From contig NZ_JWMA01000178.1 of NCBI RefSeq assembly GCF_000812465.1, positions 1 through 57,802 on the forward strand: a stretch of 57,802 nt of DNA. Reading direction: 5' to 3'. Positions 1 through 8,541 of the stretch are shown here, piece after piece (the first letter of the stretch is position 1; each line of letters opens with the position of its first letter). Position numbers and translations under genes: made by a program. This DNA is from Cupriavidus sp. IDO. GTDB lineage: Bacteria; Pseudomonadota; Gammaproteobacteria; Burkholderiales; Burkholderiaceae. Below the pieces are notes generated by a model. It was given only the letters and a program-made list of their open reading frames with translations, ran no database searches and was not told the origin of the DNA.

Positions 1-102
1 CTGGCGCCGATGCGCAAGCGGTTCATCACGGGACGCCCGGATGCGGTGCCGGTCTCGGATGCGGCCTATATGGTCAGCGCTTCCGCCCGCAAGGGAGAGT
101 AA
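1..102 (+). CDS. 3' end of an unidentified protein-coding gene
   Basis: An open frame runs in frame 1 from the window edge to a TAA at 100-102, giving 33 C-terminal residues ending in SARKGE. The start lies outside the window. The tail has no motif I recognise, so no function is proposed. The reading frame is supported only by its being open to the edge and by a large hairpin repeat that begins 22 bases after the stop, as expected at the 3' end of a gene. Confidence 0.5.
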   Translation: MAPMRKRFITGRPDAVPVSDAAYMVSASARKGE

Positions 103-124
103 TCCTGGCAGCTTGCTGCCCCAT

Positions 125-194
125 GCCTGTCGTTCCCGCGCAGGCGGGACAATGTGCTTCAGTGCATTGTCCCGCCTGCGCGGGAACGACAGGC
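125..194. repeat. Perfect 30-bp inverted repeat (REP-like hairpin)
   Basis: Arms 125-154 and 165-194 are exact reverse complements around a 10-base spacer. The arm core CGTTCCCGCGCAGGCGGGA is the kind of GC-rich palindrome that recurs between genes in many beta- and gammaproteobacteria. It sits just after the partial gene and before the LysR gene, so it could also act as a transcription end or mRNA-stabilising hairpin. It has no T-run. Confidence 0.85.
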
Positions 195-325
195 GGCTTT
201 CCGAGCGCAAGACAGCGTCACAGCAATAACGCATAACAGGCGGCACGACCGCCACAGGAGACAGCCGTGACTCGCGCATCGCCTTCGGCACACACCACCA
301 TGACGCCCGGGCGGGGAGGGCGGTC

Positions 326-1249
326 ATGAATATCTCGCTCCCCCAACTGAAGGCATTTGCCGCGGTAGCGCGGCAGAAGAGTTTCACGCGCGCCGCCGCA
401 GAGCTCGGCCTGACTCAATCGGCGATCAGCCGCAGCGTGCGCGAGTTGGAAGAGGAGATCGACCAGCGCCTGTTCGACCGCACCACGCGCCAGGTAGAGC
501 TGACCGACGCCGGCCAGCATCTGTCGCAGCGCATCTGCCACCTGATCGAGGAAGTCGAGCAGACCCTGCGCGAAAGCCATGGCGCCAGCAAGCCTTGCCA
601 GGGCCTGGTGCAGATTGCCTCCGATCCGGTATTGAGCTCGATGTCCGTGCCGGCATGGCTGGCGGGTTGCCGCAAGGCCTGGCCGGCCATCGCCATCCGG
701 CTCAAGGACCGCTCGCAGGATTCGGTGCTGCAGAGCGTGCGCAGCGGCGAGGTTGATTTCGGCATTGCCACCGATCCTCAGTCCGGCGACGACCTGTACT
801 GCGAGCCGCTGTGCATCGATGCCTACCACGCGGTACTGCCGGCGCAACATCCGCTGGCCTCACGCGAATCGATCGGGTGGGGTGACCTGTGCGATGCCAA
901 CGTTCTGACGCTGGACCAGCAGTGCGGCATGCAGCCCGCCGTGGAAAAGGCGCTCAGCAGTTATCACGTGAGGGCGGGGTCGCTGCAGCTGCTCGGGCAT
1001 TTCGCCGCGGTCTTCGGCATGGTGGCGCTGGGCCTGGGCATTGGCGTGGTGCCGTCGCGGGCGCAGGCGGGCGGGCTCAATCCGGCCGCGGTAATGCGGC
1101 CCCTGCGACCGCAGGTTACATCCACGGTCATGCTGGTCCGCCGCAAGAGCCGCTCGCTCAAGCCCAATGCCGCAGCGATCTGGGACGCACTTCGAGGGCT
1201 CGAATACAGGGATCCCGTTCTCGCAAGACAGGAGACCGCGACTGTCTGA
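326..1249 (+). CDS. LysR-family transcriptional regulator
   Basis: A 307-residue protein of normal LysR length. The N-terminal winged helix-turn-helix (about residues 1-60) contains FAAVARQKSFTRAAAELGLT, QSAISRSVRELEEE and LFDRTTRQVELT, all standard LysR blocks. The remainder matches the periplasmic-binding-protein-like co-inducer domain (FGIATDP, YHAVLPAQHPLA, GLGIGVVPS). ATG at 326 is chosen because it opens directly on the HTH. No divergent partner is present; the genes downstream are a small ORF and the formate module, so its target is unknown. A second LysR gene in this window, at 53139-54095, is a different protein. Confidence 0.93.
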   Translation: MNISLPQLKAFAAVARQKSFTRAAAELGLTQSAISRSVRELEEEIDQRLFDRTTRQVELTDAGQHLSQRICHLIEEVEQTLRESHGASKPCQGLVQIASDPVLSSMSVPAWLAGCRKAWPAIAIRLKDRSQDSVLQSVRSGEVDFGIATDPQSGDDLYCEPLCIDAYHAVLPAQHPLASRESIGWGDLCDANVLTLDQQCGMQPAVEKALSSYHVRAGSLQLLGHFAAVFGMVALGLGIGVVPSRAQAGGLNPAAVMRPLRPQVTSTVMLVRRKSRSLKPNAAAIWDALRGLEYRDPVLARQETATV

Positions 1250-1314
1250 GCCTGGCTTCATGCGAGGAGTGACGCTGGCGGCATGAGGCTGTTGTTTTCG
1301 AGCAAAACTCTCAC

Positions 1315-1329
1315 TGATATATCACATAC
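1315..1329. promoter_or_regulatory. Palindromic operator motif, copy 1
   Basis: TGATATATCACATAC contains the 10-bp palindrome TGATATATCA (1315-1324). The same 15 bases recur at 2288-2302 upstream of the MFS carrier gene. It lies about 70 bases upstream of the small ORF at 1401. Short AT-rich palindromes of this form are typical sites for GntR- or MarR-type dimers; the cognate regulator is not evident in the window. Confidence 0.55.
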
Positions 1330-1400
1330 AGGATATTTACACATAGTGCGGCGCAGCATATAATGAAAACTCCTAATCACTACCAACCTGGAGTTTTCAA

Positions 1401-1619
1401 ATGGACGCCGCTCTTCTCCTGATCCTCGCCCTGGCCCTTATCGCTGTCGGCGTTGGCATGACCTTCCTGCTCGCCACCCGCGTGCCGATGGATCTGCTCG
1501 TCACCGCGCAGGAGCATGGCCGCTTTGCAGGACTGGGTTCGAACCAGGAAGACGCAGGCGTTGGCCGCGCTCGCCCGGCCCGTACGGTCGGTGTTGCGCC
1601 GCAACTGGCGCATGCCTGA
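1401..1619 (+). CDS. Small single-pass membrane protein, hypothetical
   Basis: A 72-residue ORF. Residues 4-25 are a continuous hydrophobic stretch (ALLLILALALIAVGVGMTFL), consistent with one membrane helix, followed by a charged and proline/alanine-rich tail with no known motif. The start ATG at 1401 follows CTGGAG with reasonable spacing. Support for a real gene is its clean N-terminal helix and an upstream palindrome shared with the MFS carrier gene. The tail has no recognisable family features, so only the first half may be meaningful. Function unknown. Confidence 0.5.
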   Translation: MDAALLLILALALIAVGVGMTFLLATRVPMDLLVTAQEHGRFAGLGSNQEDAGVGRARPARTVGVAPQLAHA

Positions 1620-2286
1620 TGCGCGGGTAATCGGCCGTCAGCCGCTAGCCGCCGACGGCCAGGGCACGCACGCGTGAACCGCTGCAATGGCTAGTCAACT
1701 GAAGTACCGAGTTCCAACAATACAAGGGCTGTAGCGGTCGGCACCCCTTGTTGCACTCTTGCACTTGTTGTCGCAGTTCCCTGGTCCTGGCTCATGGGTG
1801 CCTGAACGCCGTAGTGGCGATCCAATGGCAGCCAGATTTGTCGGCAGGTCCACGGCCGCCATCCTCCCACTTTTTCGGGCTCCGGAAGCTCCAGTTTCCG
1901 CGTCGCGCCCAAGGGATCTGTTCATGCCGGGCACCACGTGTTGCCGGTTCATCAGGTCCTCTCCTTCCTCCGAATCGCCGGTTCCCGGCACTCCGAAAAC
2001 GTCATACATCTGGATGAACCCTTACCTGTATGGGTCTAGGGACTTTCCCGGACGGGCCGTTTTCAACAACTTTCCCGAGCTGGAAACCTGGGCAATCTGC
2101 CTCGCGTCCAGCCGCTCCGGATTCATGCGAGAAGACTTCCTAAGTGTCTGATCTTAAAGGGCGTTGATGCCGTTCGACCGCCCCGTTGATGCGCGCCGCG
2201 CACCAGTCGCATTGCAGCATTTCCAATACATCTGAACAGCCTCGACTTTGCATGCTGCAAGGCCACAAAGAATACACTTGACTTGG
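1620..2286. other. Gene-poor, lower-GC intergenic stretch
   Basis: About 670 bases without a convincing gene. Roughly 1690-2160 is visibly less GC-rich than its surroundings. Open frames exist on both strands here (104 residues on minus 1695-2009, 130 on plus 1759-2151), but neither has a recognisable domain or a good ribosome-binding site, and they overlap each other almost completely. It may be a decayed insertion; no terminal inverted repeats or target duplications were found by eye. Confidence 0.4.
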
Positions 2287-2302
2287 GTGATATATCACAT
2301 AC
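2287..2302. promoter_or_regulatory. Palindromic operator motif, copy 2
   Basis: GTGATATATCAC at 2287-2298 is a perfect 12-bp palindrome, and bases 2288-2302 repeat exactly the 15-mer seen at 1315-1329. It is about 110 bases upstream of the MFS carrier start. The shared motif suggests that one regulator controls both the small ORF at 1401 and the carrier. Confidence 0.6.
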
Positions 2303-2407
2303 CGTATAGCACTAGAACGGCTCAGCTGTTCATTAATAGCATTGCGCAGAGGCGTCCACAGGCGCCCAACTTCCACCCCGGCGGCGAGCCCGCTAGAAGG
2401 AGACATC

Positions 2408-3727
2408 ATGGAACTGCAGCAAAGGGAGTCCACGTCGCGCTTTGCGTCGCCGTGGGTGCAATTGGTCTTCGGTGTGATCTGTATGGCGATGATCGCCAAC
2501 ATGCAGTACGGGTGGACACTGTTCGTCAATCCTATCGACGACAAGTATCACTGGGGCCGCACGGCCATCCAGGTGGCATTCACCATCTTTGTGGTCACGG
2601 AAACGTGGCTGGTGCCGATCGAAGGCTATCTGGTGGACAAGTACGGTCCGCGTCCGGTGGTGGTGGGCGGCGGCTTGCTGTGTGCGGTTGCCTGGGCGCT
2701 GAACTCGGTGGCATCGTCGCTGCCGATGCTGTATTTCGCCGCGGCGATCGGCGGCATTGGCGCCGGCGCGGTGTATGGCACCTGCGTGGGCAACGCATTG
2801 AAGTGGTTCCCGAATCGCCGGGGGCTTGCCGCGGGGATTACTGCCGCGGGTTTTGGCGCAGGCTCCGCGATGACGGTGGTGCCCATCGCCAACATGATCA
2901 AGTCGGCCGGCTATGAGGCCACATTCCTGTGGTTCGGCCTGGGCCAGGGCCTGATCGTGTTCCTGCTGGGCCTGGCCCTGTATCCGCCTTCGGCCAGGAT
3001 ACTGAGCGAGGTCAAGACGACCCTGAAGGCCGCCGCGACCTACAACGCCACGCCGCGCCAGGTGCTGAAGTCGCCGATCTTCTGGATCATGTACGCGATG
3101 TTCGTGATGATGGCAGCCGGCGGCCTGATGGCTACCGCGCAGCTGGGCCCGATCGCCAAGGACTTCGGCCTGCATGACTCGCCGGTCTCGATCCTCGGCC
3201 TGACGCTGCCGGCACTGACCTTCGCGCTGACCATCGACCGCGTGCTCAACGGGCTGACCCGTCCGTTCTTCGGCTGGATCTCGGACCATATCGGCCGCGA
3301 GCGCACCATGTTCTTCGCCTTCGCGGTGGAAGCGGTAGGGATCCTGCTGCTGTCCAAGTACGGGCACAACCCGGTTGCGTTCGTGGTACTGACCGGCGTA
3401 GTGTTCTTTGCCTGGGGTGAAATCTACAGCCTGTTCCCGGCTACTTGCGGCGACACGTTCGGTCCGAAGTTTGCCGCCACCAATGCCGGCTTGCTGTACA
3501 CCGCCAAGGGCACGGCAGCGCTGCTGGTGCCGTTCTCCAGCGTCATCACTGCCGCTACCGGCGACTGGCATGCCGTGTTCGTGCTTGCCTCGGCCATGGC
3601 AGGCCTGTCAGCCTTCCTTGCCCTGTTCGTCCTCAAGCCGATGCGCGAGGCGCATGCCAGGAAATACGTGCATGCCAATACCAGCCATCCGATGGGCTAT
3701 CGCGCCGTGCCGGAGGACCTCACCTGA
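2408..3727 (+). CDS. MFS transporter of the oxalate/formate antiporter (OxlT) type
   Basis: A 439-residue inner-membrane carrier with about 12 hydrophobic segments. The N-terminal part (MQYGWTLFVNPI, GYLVDKYGPR, GIGAGAVYGTCVGNALKWFP, RRGLAAGI) follows the OxlT branch of the major facilitator superfamily, which exchanges oxalate for formate or carries related small carboxylates. The second half has the repeat loop FFGWISDHIGRERTM. ATG 2408 is used because AGAAGGAGA lies just upstream; the frame is open back to 2342 without a second good site. Placement immediately upstream of formate dehydrogenase supports a role in oxalate or formate uptake, but substrate is inferred. Confidence 0.85.
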   Translation: MELQQRESTSRFASPWVQLVFGVICMAMIANMQYGWTLFVNPIDDKYHWGRTAIQVAFTIFVVTETWLVPIEGYLVDKYGPRPVVVGGGLLCAVAWALNSVASSLPMLYFAAAIGGIGAGAVYGTCVGNALKWFPNRRGLAAGITAAGFGAGSAMTVVPIANMIKSAGYEATFLWFGLGQGLIVFLLGLALYPPSARILSEVKTTLKAAATYNATPRQVLKSPIFWIMYAMFVMMAAGGLMATAQLGPIAKDFGLHDSPVSILGLTLPALTFALTIDRVLNGLTRPFFGWISDHIGRERTMFFAFAVEAVGILLLSKYGHNPVAFVVLTGVVFFAWGEIYSLFPATCGDTFGPKFAATNAGLLYTAKGTAALLVPFSSVITAATGDWHAVFVLASAMAGLSAFLALFVLKPMREAHARKYVHANTSHPMGYRAVPEDLT

Positions 3728-3852
3728 TGAAGAAAGCAGTACGGCGCATGCAACACCACGCATGACGCTGGCAGTACCCGGGCGCGGCACCTGCGAATGC
3801 CTGCACAGGCGCCGCACCCGGTAGCACAATACAAAAACCAGAGAACCGCGAC

Positions 3853-3881
3853 AGGAAGGCCGTCCACCAGGACGCCTTCCT
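3853..3881. terminator. Hairpin after the MFS gene
   Basis: AGGAAGGCCGTCC and GGACGCCTTCCT form a stem of about 12 pairs with a single bulged C and an ACCA loop. It lies between the carrier and fdwB. No T-run follows, so it may be an attenuating or mRNA-processing hairpin rather than a strong intrinsic terminator. Confidence 0.45.
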
Positions 3882-3922
3882 GATCGTTCATCCGGAACCC
3901 GCAAGAGAACACAGGCATTGCC

Positions 3923-5632
3923 ATGAACCAGGTTGTCATTCCCCTCGAAGCGACAGGACTCGGACGGCAGCGCAAGCGCCGCCAGCCCAAGGGCAGGCAG
4001 GTCGATGCCGCCGCGCTGGCCGAAGTCAGGGCCGTGCTCGGCGACATGCCGCGCCGCCGCGACCTGCTGATCGAGCATCTGCACTGCATCAATGACCGCT
4101 ACGGCCAGCTCGCCATGCCGCACCTCGTGGCGCTGGCCAGTGAGCTGCGGCTGTCGATGACCGAGGTCTACGAAGTGGCGACCTTCTACCACCACTTCGA
4201 TGTCGTGCGCGAGGACGCCGACGGCAATATCGCCGCGCCGCCCGCGCTCACCGTGCGCGTGTGCGAGGGCATTGCCTGCGAACTGGCCGGCGCGAAGGCG
4301 CTGATCGACAAACTTCCCGCCGTGCTTGGCACGGACGTGCGCGTTGTAGCTGCCCCCTGCATTGGCCGATGCGAGAAAGCACCCGCAGCGCTGGTCGGGC
4401 AAAACCCGGTGGACTGCGCCAGCACCTCGGCCATCGCATCGGCCGTGCAGGCCGGCGCGGTGCGTCATGAGCCGGAGCCTTTTATCGATTACGATGCCTA
4501 TCGCGCGAACGGCGGCTACGGCTTGCTGAAGTCGCTCACGGACGGCTCGCTCGACCCGGCCGCCGTGCTGTGCACGATGGAGGATTCCGGCCTGCGCGGA
4601 CTGGGCGGCGCTGGGTTCCCGACCGGGCGCAAATGGCGCATCGTGCAGAACGAGCCCGCACCGCGACTGATGGCCGTCAACATCGACGAAGGCGAACCGG
4701 GCACGTTCAAGGACCGCGTCTACCTGGAGCGCGATCCGCACCGCTTCCTGGAAGGCATGCTGATCGCGGCATCCGTCGTTAACGTGTCCGCCATCTACAT
4801 CTACCTTCGCGACGAATACGCCGGCTGCCGCGCGCTGCTGACCGAAGCGCTGCGCCGCCTGCGTGAAGATCCGCCGGTGCCGGGCCTGCCCGCGATCGAG
4901 CTGCGCCGCGGCGCGGGCGCGTATATCTGCGGCGAAGAATCGGCCATGATCGAATCGATAGAGGGCAAGCGCGGCATGCCGCGCCTGCGTCCGCCGTATG
5001 TGGCGCAGGTAGGCCTGTTTGGCCGGCCTACGCTGGAGCACAACTTCGAGACCCTCTACTGGGTGCGCGACATTATCGAGAAGGGCGCCGAATGGTTTGC
5101 CTCGCAGGGGCGCAACGGCCGCAAGGGGCTGCGCTCGTTCTCGGTGTCGGGGCGGGTGAAACGCCCCGGCGTGCACCTGGCACCGGCCGGCATCACGGTG
5201 CAGGCGCTGATCGACGAATATTGCGGCGGCATGCTCGACGGCCATGCGTTCTACGCCTACCTGCCGGGCGGCGCGTCGGGCGGCATCCTGCCGGCGTCGA
5301 TGGGCAGTATCCCGCTCGACTTCGACACGCTGCAGCCCTATGGCTGCTTTATCGGCTCGGCCGCGGTGGTGATCCTGTCCGACCAGGACAGCGCCACGCA
5401 AGCGGCGCGAAACCTGATGCATTTCTTCAAGCACGAATCCTGCGGGCAATGCACGCCATGCCGCTCGGGCACCGCCAAGGCGCTTGACCTGATCCGCCAG
5501 CCCAAATGGGACCTCGGCGCGCTGGAAGACCTCTCCGCGGTGATGCGCGATGCATCGATCTGCGGGTTGGGGCAGGCCGCGCCCAATCCAGTGGATTGCG
5601 TGATCAAGTATTTCCCGCACGAACTGGCCTGA
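3923..5632 (+). CDS. fdwB: NAD-dependent formate dehydrogenase, fused NuoE/NuoF-like (diaphorase) subunit
   Basis: A 569-residue cytoplasmic subunit that passes electrons from the catalytic subunit to NAD+. Residues about 30-180 are NuoE-like with a [2Fe-2S] set at C114, C119, C146 and C150. Residues about 200-560 are NuoF-like: FMN/NADH loop GLRGLGGAGFPTG near 224-235, NIDEGEPGTFKDR near 253-265, and [4Fe-4S] cysteines C507, C510, C513 and C547. The fused architecture and length match the beta subunit of the tungsten/molybdenum two-subunit enzymes (Methylobacterium Fdh1B, Cupriavidus FdwB), unlike the separate FdsG/FdsB. The gene ends 9 bases before fdwA, forming an operon. Symbol by family resemblance. 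Confidence 0.9.
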   Translation: MNQVVIPLEATGLGRQRKRRQPKGRQVDAAALAEVRAVLGDMPRRRDLLIEHLHCINDRYGQLAMPHLVALASELRLSMTEVYEVATFYHHFDVVREDADGNIAAPPALTVRVCEGIACELAGAKALIDKLPAVLGTDVRVVAAPCIGRCEKAPAALVGQNPVDCASTSAIASAVQAGAVRHEPEPFIDYDAYRANGGYGLLKSLTDGSLDPAAVLCTMEDSGLRGLGGAGFPTGRKWRIVQNEPAPRLMAVNIDEGEPGTFKDRVYLERDPHRFLEGMLIAASVVNVSAIYIYLRDEYAGCRALLTEALRRLREDPPVPGLPAIELRRGAGAYICGEESAMIESIEGKRGMPRLRPPYVAQVGLFGRPTLEHNFETLYWVRDIIEKGAEWFASQGRNGRKGLRSFSVSGRVKRPGVHLAPAGITVQALIDEYCGGMLDGHAFYAYLPGGASGGILPASMGSIPLDFDTLQPYGCFIGSAAVVILSDQDSATQAARNLMHFFKHESCGQCTPCRSGTAKALDLIRQPKWDLGALEDLSAVMRDASICGLGQAAPNPVDCVIKYFPHELA

Positions 5633-5641
5633 GAGACTGAC

Positions 5642-8473
5642 ATGAATGCACTGACCCGCGCCGAACGCGCGCTAGTCGAATCCGCCGGGCCCGCCGTCAC
5701 CTTCACGCTGAATGGACGGGAAGTCAGCGCGCAGCCCGGCGAGAGCCTGCTGAAAGTCGCGCAGCGCGAAGGCTTCGAGGTGCCGCACCTCTGCTACAAG
5801 GACGGCCTGGAGCCGGCCGGCAACTGCCGCGCCTGCATGGTGGAAATCAAGGGCGAGCGCGTGCTGGCGCCGTCCTGCTGCCGCTATCCGGCGGAAGGCA
5901 TGCAGGTGCAGACCGAGTCCGAGCGCGCGCTGCGTGCCCAGCGCACGGTGCTGGAGCTGCTGCAGTCGGATATGCCGGAGACCGGCTACACCCGCCAAAA
6001 CGAGCTGGACCAATGGGCGGCAAAGCTGGAAGTCGGCAAGCCCCGCTTTGCGCCGCGCGAGCGCGTGGCGGCGGACCTGTCGCACCCGGCCATCGCCGTC
6101 AACCTGGATGCCTGCATCCAGTGCACGCGCTGCCTGCGCGCCTGCCGCGACGAGCAGGTCAATGACGTGATCGGCCTGGCACTGCGCGGCGACGAAGCCC
6201 GCATCGTGTTCGACATGGACGACCCGATGGGCGCCTCCACCTGCGTGGCCTGCGGCGAATGCGTGCAGGCGTGCCCGACCGGCGCGCTGATGCCCGCGCG
6301 CGACGCGGCGCTGGCGGTGCCCGACAAGCAGGTGGACTCGGTCTGCCCATATTGCGGCGTGGGCTGCCAGCTCACCTACAACGTGAAGGACAACCGCATC
6401 CTGTTCGTGGAGGGGCGCGACGGCCCGGCCAACCATGAGCGGCTGTGCGTGAAGGGCCGCTATGGCTTCGACTATGTGCAGCACCCGCAGCGGCTGACGG
6501 TGCCGTTGGTGCGCCGCGAAGGCGTGCCCAAGCGCGGCGACTTCGTCATGGATCCGGACCACGTGATGGACGTGTTCCGCGAAGCCACATGGGAAGAGGC
6601 ACTCGCGCTGGCCGGCGGCAAGCTCGCGCAGATCCGCGACACGCACGGCAAGCGGGCGCTGGCCGGCTTCGGCTCGGCCAAGGGCAGCAACGAGGAGGCC
6701 TACCTGTTCCAGAAGCTGGTGCGCACCGGGTTTGGCAGCAACAACGTCGACCACTGCACGCGGCTTTGCCACGCCTCGTCGGTGGCGGCACTGCTGGAGG
6801 GCATCGGCTCGGGCGCGGTATCGAACCCCGTGATGGACGTCGACAAGGCCGAAGTGGTGATCGTGATCGGCGCCAACCCGACCGTGAACCATCCGGTGGC
6901 AGCCAGCTGGATCAAGAACGCGGTAAAGAACGGCACCAAGCTGATCGTCGCCGATCCGCGCCGCTCCGACCTGGCGCGCTTCGCCCATCGCTTCCTGCAG
7001 TTCAACCCCGACGCCGACGTGGCCCTGCTCAACGCGATGATGCATGTCATCGTGAACGAAGGGCTGGTGGACCAGGACTTCATCGACAGCCGCACCATCG
7101 GCTTCGACGAGCTGCAGCGCAACGTTGCCGCGTACAGCCCGGAGCTGATGGCGCCGGTGTGCGGCATCGAGGCAGAGACCATCCGCGAAGTGGCGCGCCT
7201 GTATGCCACCTCGAAGGGGTCGATGATCCTGTGGGGCATGGGCGTGTCGCAGCACGTACACGGCACCGACAACGCACGCTGCCTGATCGCGCTGGCGCTG
7301 ATGACTGGCCAGATTGGCCGGCCCGGCACCGGCCTGCATCCGCTGCGCGGGCAGAACAACGTGCAGGGCGCCTCCGACGCGGGCCTGATCCCGATGATGT
7401 ACCCCGACTACCGCCGTGTCGACGATCCCGCCGCCATCGCCAGCTTCGAGTCGCTGTGGGGCATGAAGCTGGACCGCCAGCCTGGCCTGACCGTGGTCGA
7501 GGTGATGCAGGCGATCGAGCGCGGTGAAGTGCGCGGCATGTACATCATGGGCGAAAACCCCGCGATGTCAGATCCCGATGCCGAGCACGCGCGCGAGGCG
7601 CTCGCCTCGCTGGACCACTTGGTGGTTCAGGACATCTTCCTGACCGAGACTGCCTACCTGGCCGACGTAGTGTTGCCCGCTTCGGCCTTCCCCGAGAAGA
7701 CCGGCACCTTCACCAACACCGACCGCATCGTCCAGCTCGGCCGCCAGGCCATCGACCCGCCCGGCCAGGCCCGCCAGGACCTGTGGATCATCCAGCAGAT
7801 GGCGGCGCAACTCGGGCTGGACTGGCACTACGCGGGCGTGGCCGACGTCTTCGACGAAATGCGCCACGCCATGCCGAGCATCGCCGGCGTGACCTGGGAG
7901 CGGCTCGAGCGCGAGCACGCGGTGACCTATCCTTGCCGCGAAGAAGGCGACCCTGGCGAGCCCGTGATCTTCACCGAGGATTTCCCGACCGCGACCGGTC
8001 GCGCGCGCTTTGTGCCGGCCGACATCATCCCGGCAGCGGAACGCCCCGACGCGGAATATCCGATGGTGCTCATCACCGGGCGCCAGCTTGAGCATTGGCA
8101 TACCGGCAGCATGACGCGCCGCGCCGGTGTGCTGGATGCGATCGAACCCGATCCGGTGGCGCTGGTGCATCCGCTGGACCTGGATGCGCTGGGCGCCAAA
8201 GCCGGCGAACTGGTCACGCTCGCATCGCGCCGGGGCGAAGTCTCGCTCTATGCGCGAGCCGACGCAGGAACCCCGCGCGGCGCTGTGTTCGTGCCGTTCT
8301 GCTACTACGAAGCGGCGATTAACAAGCTCACCAATTCGGCGCTGGACCCGTTCGGGAAGATTCCGGAGTTCAAGTACTGCGCGGTGAAGATGACGGCGGG
8401 TGGCCTGGTGCCGGAGCAGTCGAGCTATGGGGGAGGGCAGATACTCAGCGTGTGTGACGATTCAGCTTTTTAA
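5642..8473 (+). CDS. fdwA: Formate dehydrogenase catalytic (W/Mo-bis-pterin) subunit
   Basis: A 943-residue protein oxidising formate to CO2. The N-terminal [2Fe-2S] domain has C51, C62, C65 and C79. Two ferredoxin [4Fe-4S] motifs follow, C158/C161/C164/C168 and C201/C204/C207/C211. The pterin-binding body starts with VCPYCGVGCQ, giving C235, C238, C242 and C269 for a further [4Fe-4S] cluster. The active-site ligand is a cysteine, C376, followed by H377 in HCTRLCHASS; it is not selenocysteine. GENPAMSDPD and HTGSMTRRAG are typical of the family. The metal (W or Mo) cannot be read from sequence; fdw naming rests on the fused partner subunit. No fdhD or fdhE gene lies alongside. Confidence 0.92.
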   Translation: MNALTRAERALVESAGPAVTFTLNGREVSAQPGESLLKVAQREGFEVPHLCYKDGLEPAGNCRACMVEIKGERVLAPSCCRYPAEGMQVQTESERALRAQRTVLELLQSDMPETGYTRQNELDQWAAKLEVGKPRFAPRERVAADLSHPAIAVNLDACIQCTRCLRACRDEQVNDVIGLALRGDEARIVFDMDDPMGASTCVACGECVQACPTGALMPARDAALAVPDKQVDSVCPYCGVGCQLTYNVKDNRILFVEGRDGPANHERLCVKGRYGFDYVQHPQRLTVPLVRREGVPKRGDFVMDPDHVMDVFREATWEEALALAGGKLAQIRDTHGKRALAGFGSAKGSNEEAYLFQKLVRTGFGSNNVDHCTRLCHASSVAALLEGIGSGAVSNPVMDVDKAEVVIVIGANPTVNHPVAASWIKNAVKNGTKLIVADPRRSDLARFAHRFLQFNPDADVALLNAMMHVIVNEGLVDQDFIDSRTIGFDELQRNVAAYSPELMAPVCGIEAETIREVARLYATSKGSMILWGMGVSQHVHGTDNARCLIALALMTGQIGRPGTGLHPLRGQNNVQGASDAGLIPMMYPDYRRVDDPAAIASFESLWGMKLDRQPGLTVVEVMQAIERGEVRGMYIMGENPAMSDPDAEHAREALASLDHLVVQDIFLTETAYLADVVLPASAFPEKTGTFTNTDRIVQLGRQAIDPPGQARQDLWIIQQMAAQLGLDWHYAGVADVFDEMRHAMPSIAGVTWERLEREHAVTYPCREEGDPGEPVIFTEDFPTATGRARFVPADIIPAAERPDAEYPMVLITGRQLEHWHTGSMTRRAGVLDAIEPDPVALVHPLDLDALGAKAGELVTLASRRGEVSLYARADAGTPRGAVFVPFCYYEAAINKLTNSALDPFGKIPEFKYCAVKMTAGGLVPEQSSYGGGQILSVCDDSAF

Positions 8474-8500
8474 GGAGCGCGTCTTCGTGGGCGCAGCCGA

Positions 8501-8522
8501 GGGCACCCGCGGGCGGGTGCCC
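8501..8522. terminator. Terminator between fdwA and the GYD gene
   Basis: GGGCACCC and GGGTGCCC form a perfect 8-bp stem with a 6-base loop, followed by TTATGATTT. It sits between two convergent genes (fdwA on plus, GYD protein on minus) and could end transcription from fdwA. Confidence 0.7.
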
Positions 8523-8541
8523 TTATGATTTCTGGCGCCGG

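Noticed and set aside
1695..2151. Overlapping 104- and 130-residue frames on opposite strands
   Set aside because: Neither has a recognised motif or start signal; treated as a gene-poor stretch.
2393..3571. A 392-residue open frame on the minus strand
   Set aside because: Antisense to the MFS carrier gene with its membrane helices; shadow composition.
3608..5620. A 670-residue open frame on the minus strand
   Set aside because: Antisense to the MFS 3' end and fdwB; no ribosome-binding site or domain.
5997..6795. Possible selenocysteine in the formate dehydrogenase
   Set aside because: The active-site codon for residue 376 is TGC (Cys) and no in-frame TGA is present.
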